Shown here one piece after another: positions 41,578 to 49,158 of a stretch of 64,000 nt of DNA; the first letter of the stretch is position 1; the number at the start of each line of letters is the position of its first letter. A program made the translations under genes and the position numbers. This stretch comes from Streptomyces sp. NBC_00247 (GTDB lineage Bacteria > Actinomycetota > Actinomycetes > Streptomycetales > Streptomycetaceae), in NCBI RefSeq assembly GCF_036188265.1, contig NZ_CP108093.1, forward strand, positions 868,001-932,000, read 5' to 3'. The notes under the pieces are model-generated. The model was not told the origin of the DNA, did no database searches, and worked only from the letters and a program-made list of their open reading frames with translations.

Positions 41578-41979
41578 TCAGTTGTTGCCGATGCCGTTGC
41601 CGGAGAGGATCGGGATGTCGTCCAGGATGTGCGACAGCGCCTCGTCGCCCTTCGCCTGGGTCGAGTTCTCCGTGCACTGCTGGTTCTGCGGGGAGGACAG
41701 CACGTTGACGTCCTGGACCGAGATCGGGATGGCCCCGATGAGCGAACCGAGGTTGGCCTTGAGCGGCAGACCCACGCAGGGCTTGTTGAGCGATCCCTGG
41801 ACCAGGCCGAACTGCGGGCTCCAGTCGCCGTTCGTCTCGGCGTTGCCGTACGACTGAGTGGCTCCGTTGCCGTTGACCGAAGTGGTGCCGCCGTCGTTGC
41901 CGATGGCCATGGCCTGCGTGGCCCCGAGACCGAGGATGGATGCGGCGACGGCACCCGTCGCCAGAACCTTCTTGATCAC
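41578..41979 (-). CDS. Rodlin 3 (aerial hypha surface protein)
   Basis: A 133-residue rodlin from GTG 41979 (MIKKVLATGA; GAAGGG upstream). The signal peptide ends near TQAMA-IGNDGG; Cys68 and Cys102 sit in 'GSLNKPCVGLP' and '[20 protein letters not shown]'. Close to rodlin 2 over the mature region, with three residues fewer in the signal peptide. It has its own promoter motif (42024-42052). Confidence 0.94.
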   Translation of the reverse strand: MIKKVLATGAVAASILGLGATQAMAIGNDGGTTSVNGNGATQSYGNAETNGDWSPQFGLVQGSLNKPCVGLPLKANLGSLIGAIPISVQDVNVLSSPQNQQCTENSTQAKGDEALSHILDDIPILSGNGIGNN

Positions 41980-42023
41980 GATTAACCCTTCTCGTACTCG
42001 TTGCCCCGTGGAGGGGAACGGCC

Positions 42024-42052
42024 TGATCAACTCGCTGCCCGCCGTTTGGTTC
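42024..42052 (-). promoter_or_regulatory. Rodlin 3 promoter: GAACC-16 bp-GTTGATC
   Basis: On the minus strand GAACC (42048-42052) lies exactly 16 bp before GTTGATC (ending at 42025). The CCATTTGAGTG element of rodlins 1 and 2 is not present. Confidence 0.55.
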
Positions 42053-42613
42053 TCCGCGTTCACCCGATTGCCCGGCAGCCCCTTCGCCCACCTGGCGAAA
42101 CGCGGAAATTCTTGCCCGTCCGAGTGGGCGTCCGACCGCACGTACGAGACTTCTGCGGGCCCACCGGAGCCTCCCGCAACCCCTCTCGGACGCCCGCCGG
42201 GCCGCAGACCGTGAACCGTCCCGAACCCTCCCGCATTCCATTCGCGGCGGACAAATCACACCAATTGCGACCACATTCAGCGCACAAAACTACGCTCCAG
42301 AGGGCCCATTCCCACCAGGGGCACAGGAGGCGGACTCTTCGCCGAACAGGCGGAGACCAAAGGGTAGTTGAGGCAACCATCTTTCGGACAGCGCGTCATT
42401 TCGCGCATTCACGAGTAATCCGTACGAGTGATTGAGATCTTTCCGGAACTTTCCGAGTTTCCATCACGGGCCCGCTTCGTTAGGGCTGTTATCCAGCGCG
42501 CACGTGGGACGTCTGTCCGCCAAGGTCTCCGGCCCCGGTCGCACAGTGACAACCGCCCAGTCATTCCTCGAGCGGGTCCGGTCATACGGAAAATTTCCAA
42601 GGAAGAGCAGGAA
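42053..42613 (+). promoter_or_regulatory. Upstream region of the long chaplin
   Basis: A 561-bp gene-free, AT-richer stretch with an AT-rich patch at 42240-42300. GTTGAGG at 42366 is preceded by GAACA but at 18 bp spacing, so it is a poor match to the rodlin promoters. AGCAGGAA precedes the ATG at 42614. No ORF with good codon bias is seen. Confidence 0.35.
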
Positions 42614-43252
42614 ATGCGACAGGTTCTGAAGAAAAGCACGTTGCTCATCGCCGCCGCCTCGGGGCTCCTCTCCGTCGCCGGTGGGCAGGCGTTCGCCGAT
42701 GCCGACGCGTCCGGCGCGGCAGTCGGCTCCCCGGGGGTGGGCTCCGGAAACGTGGCCCAGGTCCCCGTCCACGTCCCGGTCAATCTCTGCGGCAACACGG
42801 TGAACGTCATCGCGCTGCTCAACCCGGCGTTCGGCAACACCTGCGCCAACACGAGCACGCCCGACGTCCCGCCGGTCCAGCCCCCGGTCCAGCCGCCGGT
42901 CGAGCCGCCGGTGGAACCCCCGGTCGAGCCCCCGGTCCAGCCGCCGGTGGAACCCCCGGTCCAGCCGCCGGTGGAACCCCCGGTCGAGCCCCCGGTCGAG
43001 CCGCCGGTCCAGCCGCCGGTGGAACCCCCGGTCGAGCCGCCGGTCCAGCCCCCGGTCCAGCCCCCGGTCGACGTCCCGCCCATCGACGAGCCGCCCGTCG
43101 ACGAACCGCCGGTCGACACCCCCGTGGCGCCGGCTCCGCCGGAGCTGGCCGAGACCGGTGCGGCCGAGACCGGTCTGGCCGCGGGTACGAGCGCCGCGAT
43201 GCTGCTCGGCGGGGTGCTGCTGATGCGCCGCGCCCGGGACGCGCGCAACTGA
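42614..43252 (+). CDS. Cell-wall-anchored chaplin-like protein with Pro-rich stalk and LAXTG sorting signal
   Basis: A 212-residue protein. Signal peptide 1-28; one chaplin domain (about 34-80, 'GNVAQVPVHVPVNLCGNTV', Cys59 and Cys77); then sixteen tandem V-[E/Q]-P-P units (88-151); an Asp/Glu/Pro-rich segment; and a sortase signal, LAETG at 178-182, followed by a hydrophobic helix and MRRARDARN. LAXTG is the motif cut by Streptomyces class E sortases, so the chaplin should be covalently attached to the wall. Known long chaplins (ChpA-C type) carry two chaplin domains; this one has one plus a long stalk. It is the only plus-strand gene of the locus. Confidence 0.92.
   Translation: MRQVLKKSTLLIAAASGLLSVAGGQAFADADASGAAVGSPGVGSGNVAQVPVHVPVNLCGNTVNVIALLNPAFGNTCANTSTPDVPPVQPPVQPPVEPPVEPPVEPPVQPPVEPPVQPPVEPPVEPPVEPPVQPPVEPPVEPPVQPPVQPPVDVPPIDEPPVDEPPVDTPVAPAPPELAETGAAETGLAAGTSAAMLLGGVLLMRRARDARN
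42875..43066 (+). repeat. 12-bp minisatellite encoding PPV[E/Q] repeats
   Basis: Sixteen in-frame 12-nt units, each encoding Val-(Glu or Gln)-Pro-Pro, with a few recurring codon variants (GTCGAGCCG, GTGGAACCC, GTCCAGCCG). Identical unit combinations recur, a sign of expansion by slippage or recombination. Confidence 0.95.
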
Positions 43253-43269
43253 GGTACGTCGGACCGTGC

Positions 43270-43305
43270 GGCCCGGCCCGGGAGCGAGCGCTTCCCGGCC
43301 GGGCC
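43270..43305 (+). terminator. Terminator after the long chaplin
   Basis: GGCCCGGCC (43270-43278) pairs with GGCCGGGCC (43297-43305); six further pairs after one mismatch close a 4-nt loop. Confidence 0.75.
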
Positions 43306-43444
43306 TTCCGCTGTTCCGGGAGCCCAGTCCCGGGAGAGCGTGGTGCGTCGACGCCCGCGCCTCACCCGCGGCTTCCCACCAGTGGCCGTGCCCGCTCGGG
43401 GTGGTGACACCCCTTCCGGTATCGCCGTCTGACGGTGCGCCCCG

Positions 43445-44668
43445 TCAGACGGCGACCCGCTCGAAGATCGCGGCGAGGCCCTGCCCGCCGCCGACGCACA
43501 TGGTCTCCAGGCCGTAGCGGGCGCCGGTGCGGTGCATCTCCCGGCTGAGGGTGGCCAGGATGCGGGCGCCGGTGGCGCCGACGGGGTGACCGAGGGAGAT
43601 GCCCGAGCCGTTGACGTTGATCCGTTGCTCGTGGTCCTTCTCGCCGAGGCCCAACTCGTGGGTGCAGGCGAGGACCTGGGCGGCGAACGCCTCGTTGATC
43701 TCGATGAGGTCGAGGTCGGCGAGGGTGAGTCCGGCGCGCTCCAGCGCCGTCCGGGTGGCGGGAACCGGACCGATGCCCATGGTGGCGGCGGGAACACCGG
43801 CACGCGCGAAGGAGACCAGCCTCACCAGCGGTGTCAGGCCCAGGCGTTCGGCAGTGGCGGCGCTGGTGACGAGGCAGGCGGCGGCCGCGTCGTTCTGGCC
43901 GCTGGCGTTGCCGGCGGTGACCGTCGCGCCGGGGTCGGCCTTCCCCAGCACCGGGCGCAGGGAGGCCAGTTGTTCGGCGGTGGTGTCGGGGCGGGGGTGC
44001 TCGTCGGCCGTGACGGTCCGCTCACCCTCGCGGGTCCGGACCGTGACGGGGACGATTTCCGCGCCGTAGCGGCCCTCGGCTGCGGCGCGGGCGGCGCGGT
44101 GCTGGGAGCGCAGAGCGAGCGCGTCCTGGTCCTCTCGGCTGATTCCGTACGTCCTGCGCAGGTTCTCGGCCGTCTCGATCATGCCGCCGGGGACGGGGTG
44201 GTGGAGGCCGCCGGCGGTGGCCCGGCCGCGTGCGAGGGAGTCGTGGAGCTGGAGGCCGGGGCCCTTGATGCCCCAGCGGCCGTCGTGGGTGTAGTAGGGG
44301 GCGGCGCTCATGACGTCGACTCCGCCCGCGATCACGACCTCGCTGAAGCCGGCGCGGATCTGCATCGCCGCGTCCAGGACGGCCTGGAGACCCGAGCCGC
44401 AGCGCCGGTCGATCTGTGTGCCCGTGACGGTGGCGGGCAGCCCCGCGTCGAGCGCGGCGACCCGGCCGACGGCGGGCGCCTCGGCGCTCGGGTAGGAGTG
44501 GCCGAGGACGACTTCGTCGATCCGCTCCGGGTCGATGCCGGTGCGCGCGACCAGTTCGGAGATGACGCGCGCGGCGAGCGCGGCGGGGGTCGACCGCGCG
44601 AAGGAGCCGCCGAAACGGCCGATCGGGGTGCGCAGCGGTTCGCAGACGACGACGTCGAGCGGGTCCAT
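43445..44668 (-). CDS. Acetyl-CoA C-acyltransferase (thiolase)
   Basis: A 407-residue thiolase: nucleophile Cys90 ('IDRRCGSGLQAV'), 'GGMIETAENLRR', 'LIEINEAFAAQV', 'NVNGSGISLGHPVGATGARI' (catalytic His) and the C-terminal 'ETMCVGGGQGLAA' Cys. It catalyses thiolytic cleavage or condensation of acyl-CoAs, in fatty-acid or aromatic-acid degradation. The start ATG 44668 is preceded in frame by a GTG. The LysR-type gene just upstream on the same strand may control it. No other beta-oxidation genes are adjacent. Confidence 0.92.
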   Translation of the reverse strand: MDPLDVVVCEPLRTPIGRFGGSFARSTPAALAARVISELVARTGIDPERIDEVVLGHSYPSAEAPAVGRVAALDAGLPATVTGTQIDRRCGSGLQAVLDAAMQIRAGFSEVVIAGGVDVMSAAPYYTHDGRWGIKGPGLQLHDSLARGRATAGGLHHPVPGGMIETAENLRRTYGISREDQDALALRSQHRAARAAAEGRYGAEIVPVTVRTREGERTVTADEHPRPDTTAEQLASLRPVLGKADPGATVTAGNASGQNDAAAACLVTSAATAERLGLTPLVRLVSFARAGVPAATMGIGPVPATRTALERAGLTLADLDLIEINEAFAAQVLACTHELGLGEKDHEQRINVNGSGISLGHPVGATGARILATLSREMHRTGARYGLETMCVGGGQGLAAIFERVAV

Positions 44669-44886
44669 CACGGTGGGGCCTCTCTCTGCGGGTACGGAAT
44701 CACGGCCGGGGCGGCGTACGCGGGTATGGCGGCGGTACGTGCCCGGGGCCTCGCGGTGCGCGGGTACCGGCGGGCGCGCGGCGTCCCTCGGGCGGCGGTC
44801 CCGGCGTTCCGTTCCCCACGACCCTCGCACCCGGCGGCCGAGTCGGTCCAATACCGAATGGGCCCTGATTGAGGACGATCGGCGTA

Positions 44887-45801
44887 CTAATCGGTCGTGG
44901 CCGGTCGTACGGGCGGTGTGGGCAGCGCCTGCGCGGCCACGGCGAGCACCGCCCGCAGGGCGGCCGAGGGGTTGTCCTCCCGCCAGGCGAGTGCGGTGTG
45001 GCGGCGTACGGGCGGGCCCGCGAGGGGGCGGTGGACGAGCCCGTTCTGCTGGATGTGCCCGCAGGAACTGACGGTCAGGGTCACGCCCACCCCGGCCGCG
45101 ACCAGCGCCATGATCGTGTACGAGTCGGGGGCCTCCTGCACCACGTGCGGGGCGAACCCGTGGGCCGCGCAGGCCTGTTCCATCGCGTCCCGGACGGTGG
45201 AGCCCGCGTCGGCCGGGAAGGAGACGAAGGGCTCGTCGGCGAGCGCGCCGAGCGGCACGGCGGGCAGGCCCGCGAGCGGGTGGTCGCAGGGGAGCGCGCA
45301 GATGAGTTCCTCCTCGCCGATCACCCGGTGGGCGACGCCCGGCCTGCTCACCGGCAGCCGTACGAACCCGAGGTCGAGCGAGCCGTCGGCGACCCGGGCC
45401 AGGGCCACGTTCGCGTAGGTCTGACCGGTCATGACCAGTTCGAGGCCGGGGTGGGCGGCGCGGACGGCCCGGGTGAGCTTCGGCAGGGTCTCGTGGGAGG
45501 AAGCCCCCGCGAAGCCGATGGTGACTCTGCCGTACTCGCCCCGCCCGGCCGCCCGGGCGACACCGACGGCGGTGTCCAGTCCGGCCAGGACCCGGCGCAC
45601 CGGTTCGAGGAAGGACTCCCCCGCACCGGTCAGCCGTACGGAACGGGTACTGCGCTCGAAGAGCTGGACGCCGAGTTCCTTCTCAAGACCGCGGATCTGC
45701 CGGCTGAGAGGCGGCTGGGCCATCCGGAGCCGTCGGGCGGCGCGGCCGAAGTGCAGCTCCTCGGCCACTGCGACGAAGCCCCTCAGATGGCGCAGTTCCA
45801 T
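44887..45801 (-). CDS. LysR family transcriptional regulator
   Basis: A 304-residue regulator. N-terminal helix-turn-helix 'FGRAARRLRMAQPPLSRQIR' with 'LEKELGVQLFERSTRSVRLT', then a periplasmic-binding-like effector domain from about residue 90. LysR proteins respond to small effectors. The unit nearest to its end is the thiolase (218 nt downstream, same strand), a plausible but unproven target. Confidence 0.9.
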   Translation of the reverse strand: MELRHLRGFVAVAEELHFGRAARRLRMAQPPLSRQIRGLEKELGVQLFERSTRSVRLTGAGESFLEPVRRVLAGLDTAVGVARAAGRGEYGRVTIGFAGASSHETLPKLTRAVRAAHPGLELVMTGQTYANVALARVADGSLDLGFVRLPVSRPGVAHRVIGEEELICALPCDHPLAGLPAVPLGALADEPFVSFPADAGSTVRDAMEQACAAHGFAPHVVQEAPDSYTIMALVAAGVGVTLTVSSCGHIQQNGLVHRPLAGPPVRRHTALAWREDNPSAALRAVLAVAAQALPTPPVRPATTD

Positions 45802-45972
45802 GGATTCCCCCGTCCGGAGCGGACCGGCCGGCGGTCGGGTACGGGACGGCCCGGACCACGGTCCGGACCCGAGGGTAACGCCGTGGCCGTGGCGGGCGGC
45901 ACGCGCGGTAGAGGTCGCCGCGGCCGTGACGGATCCTGCGGAACGCCTGCGGTCGGGCGGATGGCCCCCGGA

Positions 45973-47220
45973 CTACTTCGGCGCCCCGGGCCGCCAGGTG
46001 GAGCCGCCGACCGTGCCCTCGGCGGAATCCTTCGGCTCCCGGGGCTCCTTGTCGTCCCGGTGCGCCTTACTCTCCCTGGCGTCCCGCGACTCCTTGTCCC
46101 AGGCCGCGTGCAGCCGGGACCTCAGGTCCTCCGGGGGCAGGAAGCGGGACCATCGTTCCGGGTACTCGGAGGGCATGTCGCCGCCCTCGTCGAGGCCGTC
46201 CTCGTCGTCGTCGTACACCGCCCAGGCCGAGGGCCGGGTCCGGGCCACGAATTCGGCGGCCTGGGCGGCGCGGGCGAGGTCGTTGGCCTCGCGGGCCTCG
46301 GCCGTGGCCAGGGACGGCCACACCCGGTCGATGGCCGCGTTCACCGCGGCGCCGACGAGCACCGCGAAGGCGGAGACGCCGATCCACAGGAGCACGGCGA
46401 TGGGGGCCGCCAGGGAGCCGTAGATCGTCGGGCCCTCGACGGTGCTGGTCAGGTAGAAGCGCAGGACGAAGCTGCCGATCACCCACATCCCCAGGGCCAC
46501 CAGGGCCCCTGGGACGTCCTCCATCCACGGCGACCGCACGGGGACGGACACGTGGTAGAGGGTCGTCAGGAAGGCGATGGTCAGCAGGATGACCAGGGGC
46601 CAGTACAGGACGGCCAGGACCTCGGTGCCCCAGGGGACCAGGTCGACCACCCGGTCCGGGCCGGCCACCAGCAGCGGCAGCACCACCGCCCCCAGCAGCA
46701 GGGCGACGACGTACAGGAGGAAGGCGAGCAGGCGGGTCTTGACGATGCCGCGCTGGCCGTCGAGTCCGTACATGACGGTGATGGTCTCGACGAAGACGTT
46801 CACCGCGCGGGAGCCCGACCACAGGGCGATGGCGAAGCCGATGGAGATGACGTCGGGGCGGGCCCCGTTGGTGATGTCGTCCAGGAGCGGCTTGGCGAAG
46901 TCGTTGACACCGCGCTCGGACAGGACGGTCTGCGCGGCGTCGAGGATGTTCCGCTCGATGGAGGCGACCGTGGTGGTCGAGGTCCAGTCGTCGACGTACC
47001 CGAGGAGGCCGATCAGGCCGAGCAACAGGGGCGGCAAGGACAGCAGGGTGAAGAACGCCGCCTCGGCCGCGAGCCCGAGGATCCGGTACTCCATGCACGA
47101 GTTGACGGTGTCCTTGAGCAGATGCCACGCCATCTGCCGCTTGGAGACGTTGCGGTAGAGAACTCGGGCGCGGTGGAGCCGGCTCGATCTCCGCTCGGGT
47201 GTTTCATTTGCTGCCTGCAC
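45973..47220 (-). CDS. YihY/BrkB-type inner-membrane protein
   Basis: A 415-residue protein with about six membrane helices, entering with 'NSCMEYRILGLAAEAAFFTL' and 'LPPLLLGLIGLLGYV', then 'LYWPLVILLTIAFLTTLYHV' and 'APIAVLLWIGVSAFAVLVGA'. This matches the YihY/virulence factor BrkB family, whose function is poorly known. The C-terminus (about 310-415) is a long charged cytoplasmic tail. The GTG 47220 start lies 17 nt from the start of the divergent acyl-CoA dehydrogenase gene, so both promoters must overlap. Confidence 0.85.
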   Translation of the reverse strand: MQAANETPERRSSRLHRARVLYRNVSKRQMAWHLLKDTVNSCMEYRILGLAAEAAFFTLLSLPPLLLGLIGLLGYVDDWTSTTTVASIERNILDAAQTVLSERGVNDFAKPLLDDITNGARPDVISIGFAIALWSGSRAVNVFVETITVMYGLDGQRGIVKTRLLAFLLYVVALLLGAVVLPLLVAGPDRVVDLVPWGTEVLAVLYWPLVILLTIAFLTTLYHVSVPVRSPWMEDVPGALVALGMWVIGSFVLRFYLTSTVEGPTIYGSLAAPIAVLLWIGVSAFAVLVGAAVNAAIDRVWPSLATAEAREANDLARAAQAAEFVARTRPSAWAVYDDDEDGLDEGGDMPSEYPERWSRFLPPEDLRSRLHAAWDKESRDARESKAHRDDKEPREPKDSAEGTVGGSTWRPGAPK

Positions 47221-47237
47221 GTCCTTACCGTATCGGC

Positions 47238-48875
47238 ATGGCAGCCACCACCCACACAGTGACCAATCAGGTACCGCCGCTGGTCGGCTACGACGTCTTC
47301 GGCGCGGACCGCGCCCTGTCCGAAGCGGTGGAACGACATCTCGCGCCCGGAATCCTGCTCCAGGCACGGCAGGAGCTGAGCACTCTCGGACAGGCGGCCG
47401 GATCGGCCCAGGCTCAGGAGTGGGGGGCGCAGGCGAACGAGAATCCACCGAAACTACGCACTCACGACCGATACGGACACCGGATCGACGAGGTCGAATT
47501 TCACCCGGCCTGGCACCGGCTGCTGGGCCACGCCGTGTCCGCCGGCCTCACCGACGCCTGGGGCAGGGAGGGCGGCCACGTGCGGCGGGCGGCGGGCTTC
47601 CTGGTCTGGACGCAGGCCGAGGCGGGGCACGGCTGCCCGCTGTCGATGACGCACGCGGCGGTGCCCGCGCTCCGTACCGACCCGGCGCTCGCCGCCGTGT
47701 GGGAGCCGCTGCTGACCTCGCACGTGTACGAGGAGGGGCTGCGGCCCGCCGCGGAGAAGTCCGGGGTCCTGTTCGGCATGGGGATGACCGAGAAGCAGGG
47801 GGGTACGGACGTCCGCTCCAACACGACCGGGGCCGAGCCGCTGGCCGCCGACGGCGAGTACCTGCTCACCGGGCACAAGTGGTTCTGCTCCGCGCCGATG
47901 TCGGACGGCTTCCTGGTGCTGGCTCAGGCGCCGGGCGGTCTGACCTGTTTCCTGGTGCCGCGGGTACTGCCGGACGGCACCCGGAACGTGTTCGCGATCC
48001 AGCGGCTCAAGGACAAGCTGGGCAACAGGTCCAACGCGTCGAGCGAGGTCGAGTTCGACGGGACGTGGGCCCGCCGGGTCGGCGAGGAGGGCCGGGGGGT
48101 GCGCACCATCATCGAGATGGTCGCGGCCACCCGCCTGGACTGCGTCGTCGGTTCCGCCGCGCTGATGCGGCAGGCGGTGGCGCAGGCGATCCACCACAGC
48201 ACCCGTCGGAGCGCTTTCGGCGGGCTGCTGATCGAGAAGCCGCTGATGCGCAACGTGCTGGCCGACCTCGCGCTGGAGTCGGAGGCGGCGACGGTGCTGG
48301 GGATGCGGCTGGCCGCGGCGTACGACGCCGACACCGAGGAGGAACGGGCTTTCCTGCGGCTCGCCGTGCCGGCCGCGAAGTACTGGGTGACCAAGCGGTG
48401 CACCGCGGTGGTGGGCGAGGCGCTGGAGTGCCTGGGCGGCAACGGGTACGTCGAGGAGTCCGGCATGCCCCGGCTGCTGCGGGAGGCGCCGCTCAACTCC
48501 ATCTGGGAGGGCTCCGGCAATGTGCAGGCTCTCGACGTGCTGCGCGCCCTCCAGCGGGAACCGAGGGCGCTGGACGCGCTGCTGCGGGAGGTCGGAAAGG
48601 CGCGGGGAGCCGATCACCGGCTGGACGGGGCGATCAAGGACCTGCTGACCGAACTGGCCGATCTGGACGGCGTGGAGGCGCGGGCCCGGCGGATCGTCGA
48701 GCGGATGGCACTGGTGCTCCAGGGGTCGCTGCTGGTGCGCTGGGCGCCGCCGGAGGTCGCCGACGCGTTCTGCGCCTCGCGGCTGGGCGGCGACTGGGGA
48801 TCGGCGTTCGGAACGCTGCCGCACACCCTCGACCTGGCGTCCGTCGTCGCCCGGGCACGGCCGACCGGTCTCTGA
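47238..48875 (+). CDS. AidB-like acyl-CoA dehydrogenase family protein
   Basis: A 545-residue flavoprotein. The N-terminus ('NQVPPLVGYDVFGADRALSE') and the 'GMGMTEKQGGTDVRSNTTGA' FAD region followed by 'YLLTGHKWFCSAPMSDGFLV' are typical of the AidB subgroup, as are 'LKDKLGNRSNASSEVEF' and 'CLGGNGYVEESGMPRLLREA'. E. coli AidB belongs to the alkylation-damage response and binds DNA through its C-terminal domain; in actinobacteria the role is not settled. TACCGT 6 nt before the ATG fits a leaderless transcript. Confidence 0.88.
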   Translation: MAATTHTVTNQVPPLVGYDVFGADRALSEAVERHLAPGILLQARQELSTLGQAAGSAQAQEWGAQANENPPKLRTHDRYGHRIDEVEFHPAWHRLLGHAVSAGLTDAWGREGGHVRRAAGFLVWTQAEAGHGCPLSMTHAAVPALRTDPALAAVWEPLLTSHVYEEGLRPAAEKSGVLFGMGMTEKQGGTDVRSNTTGAEPLAADGEYLLTGHKWFCSAPMSDGFLVLAQAPGGLTCFLVPRVLPDGTRNVFAIQRLKDKLGNRSNASSEVEFDGTWARRVGEEGRGVRTIIEMVAATRLDCVVGSAALMRQAVAQAIHHSTRRSAFGGLLIEKPLMRNVLADLALESEAATVLGMRLAAAYDADTEEERAFLRLAVPAAKYWVTKRCTAVVGEALECLGGNGYVEESGMPRLLREAPLNSIWEGSGNVQALDVLRALQREPRALDALLREVGKARGADHRLDGAIKDLLTELADLDGVEARARRIVERMALVLQGSLLVRWAPPEVADAFCASRLGGDWGSAFGTLPHTLDLASVVARARPTGL

Positions 48876-48916
48876 CGGGTGTGGTGCCGGGCGGCCGGCG
48901 GGCCGGGCACAGCGAA

Positions 48917-48952
48917 GGAGGGTGGTGCTGCGCCGACACGGCACCACCCTCC
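48917..48952 (+). terminator. Terminator after the AidB-like gene
   Basis: GGAGGGTGGTGC pairs perfectly with GCACCACCCTCC across a 12-nt loop, about 40 nt after the stop. Confidence 0.78.
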
Positions 48953-49040
48953 ACGCCGGTGCTGCACCGGGCGGCGCCGGCGTGAAGCCGCACCGAACGG
49001 TGTGGACACATTCTCACCCTTCGCCCGAGGCTTGGCCAGA

Positions 49041-49057
49041 GTTGCAAAGGGTTGCAA
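49041..49057 (+). promoter_or_regulatory. GTTGCAA direct repeat upstream of the GAF regulator
   Basis: GTTGCAA at 49041-49047 and 49051-49057 (period 10, one helical turn), about 100 nt upstream of the regulator gene. A candidate operator or activator site; TTGCAA itself is palindromic. Confidence 0.45.
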
Positions 49058-49158
49058 GCGGGGCGGGTGTGGGGGACGCGCGGGTCCCCGTCGGCGAGCA
49101 GGATGAGTACCTTGGGACCTGGATCGGGGGCCGAGGCACCTTTTGTGGGGGGAAACTC

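Noticed and set aside
42351..42372. Rodlin-type promoter before the long chaplin
   Set aside because: GAACA and GTTGAGG occur but at 18 bp spacing and with a poor -35, unlike the strict 16 bp of the rodlins.
38879..43252. Horizontally acquired island
   Set aside because: The AT-richer parts are only promoter regions; no integrase, tRNA or direct-repeat boundaries, and the genes are typical of the genus.
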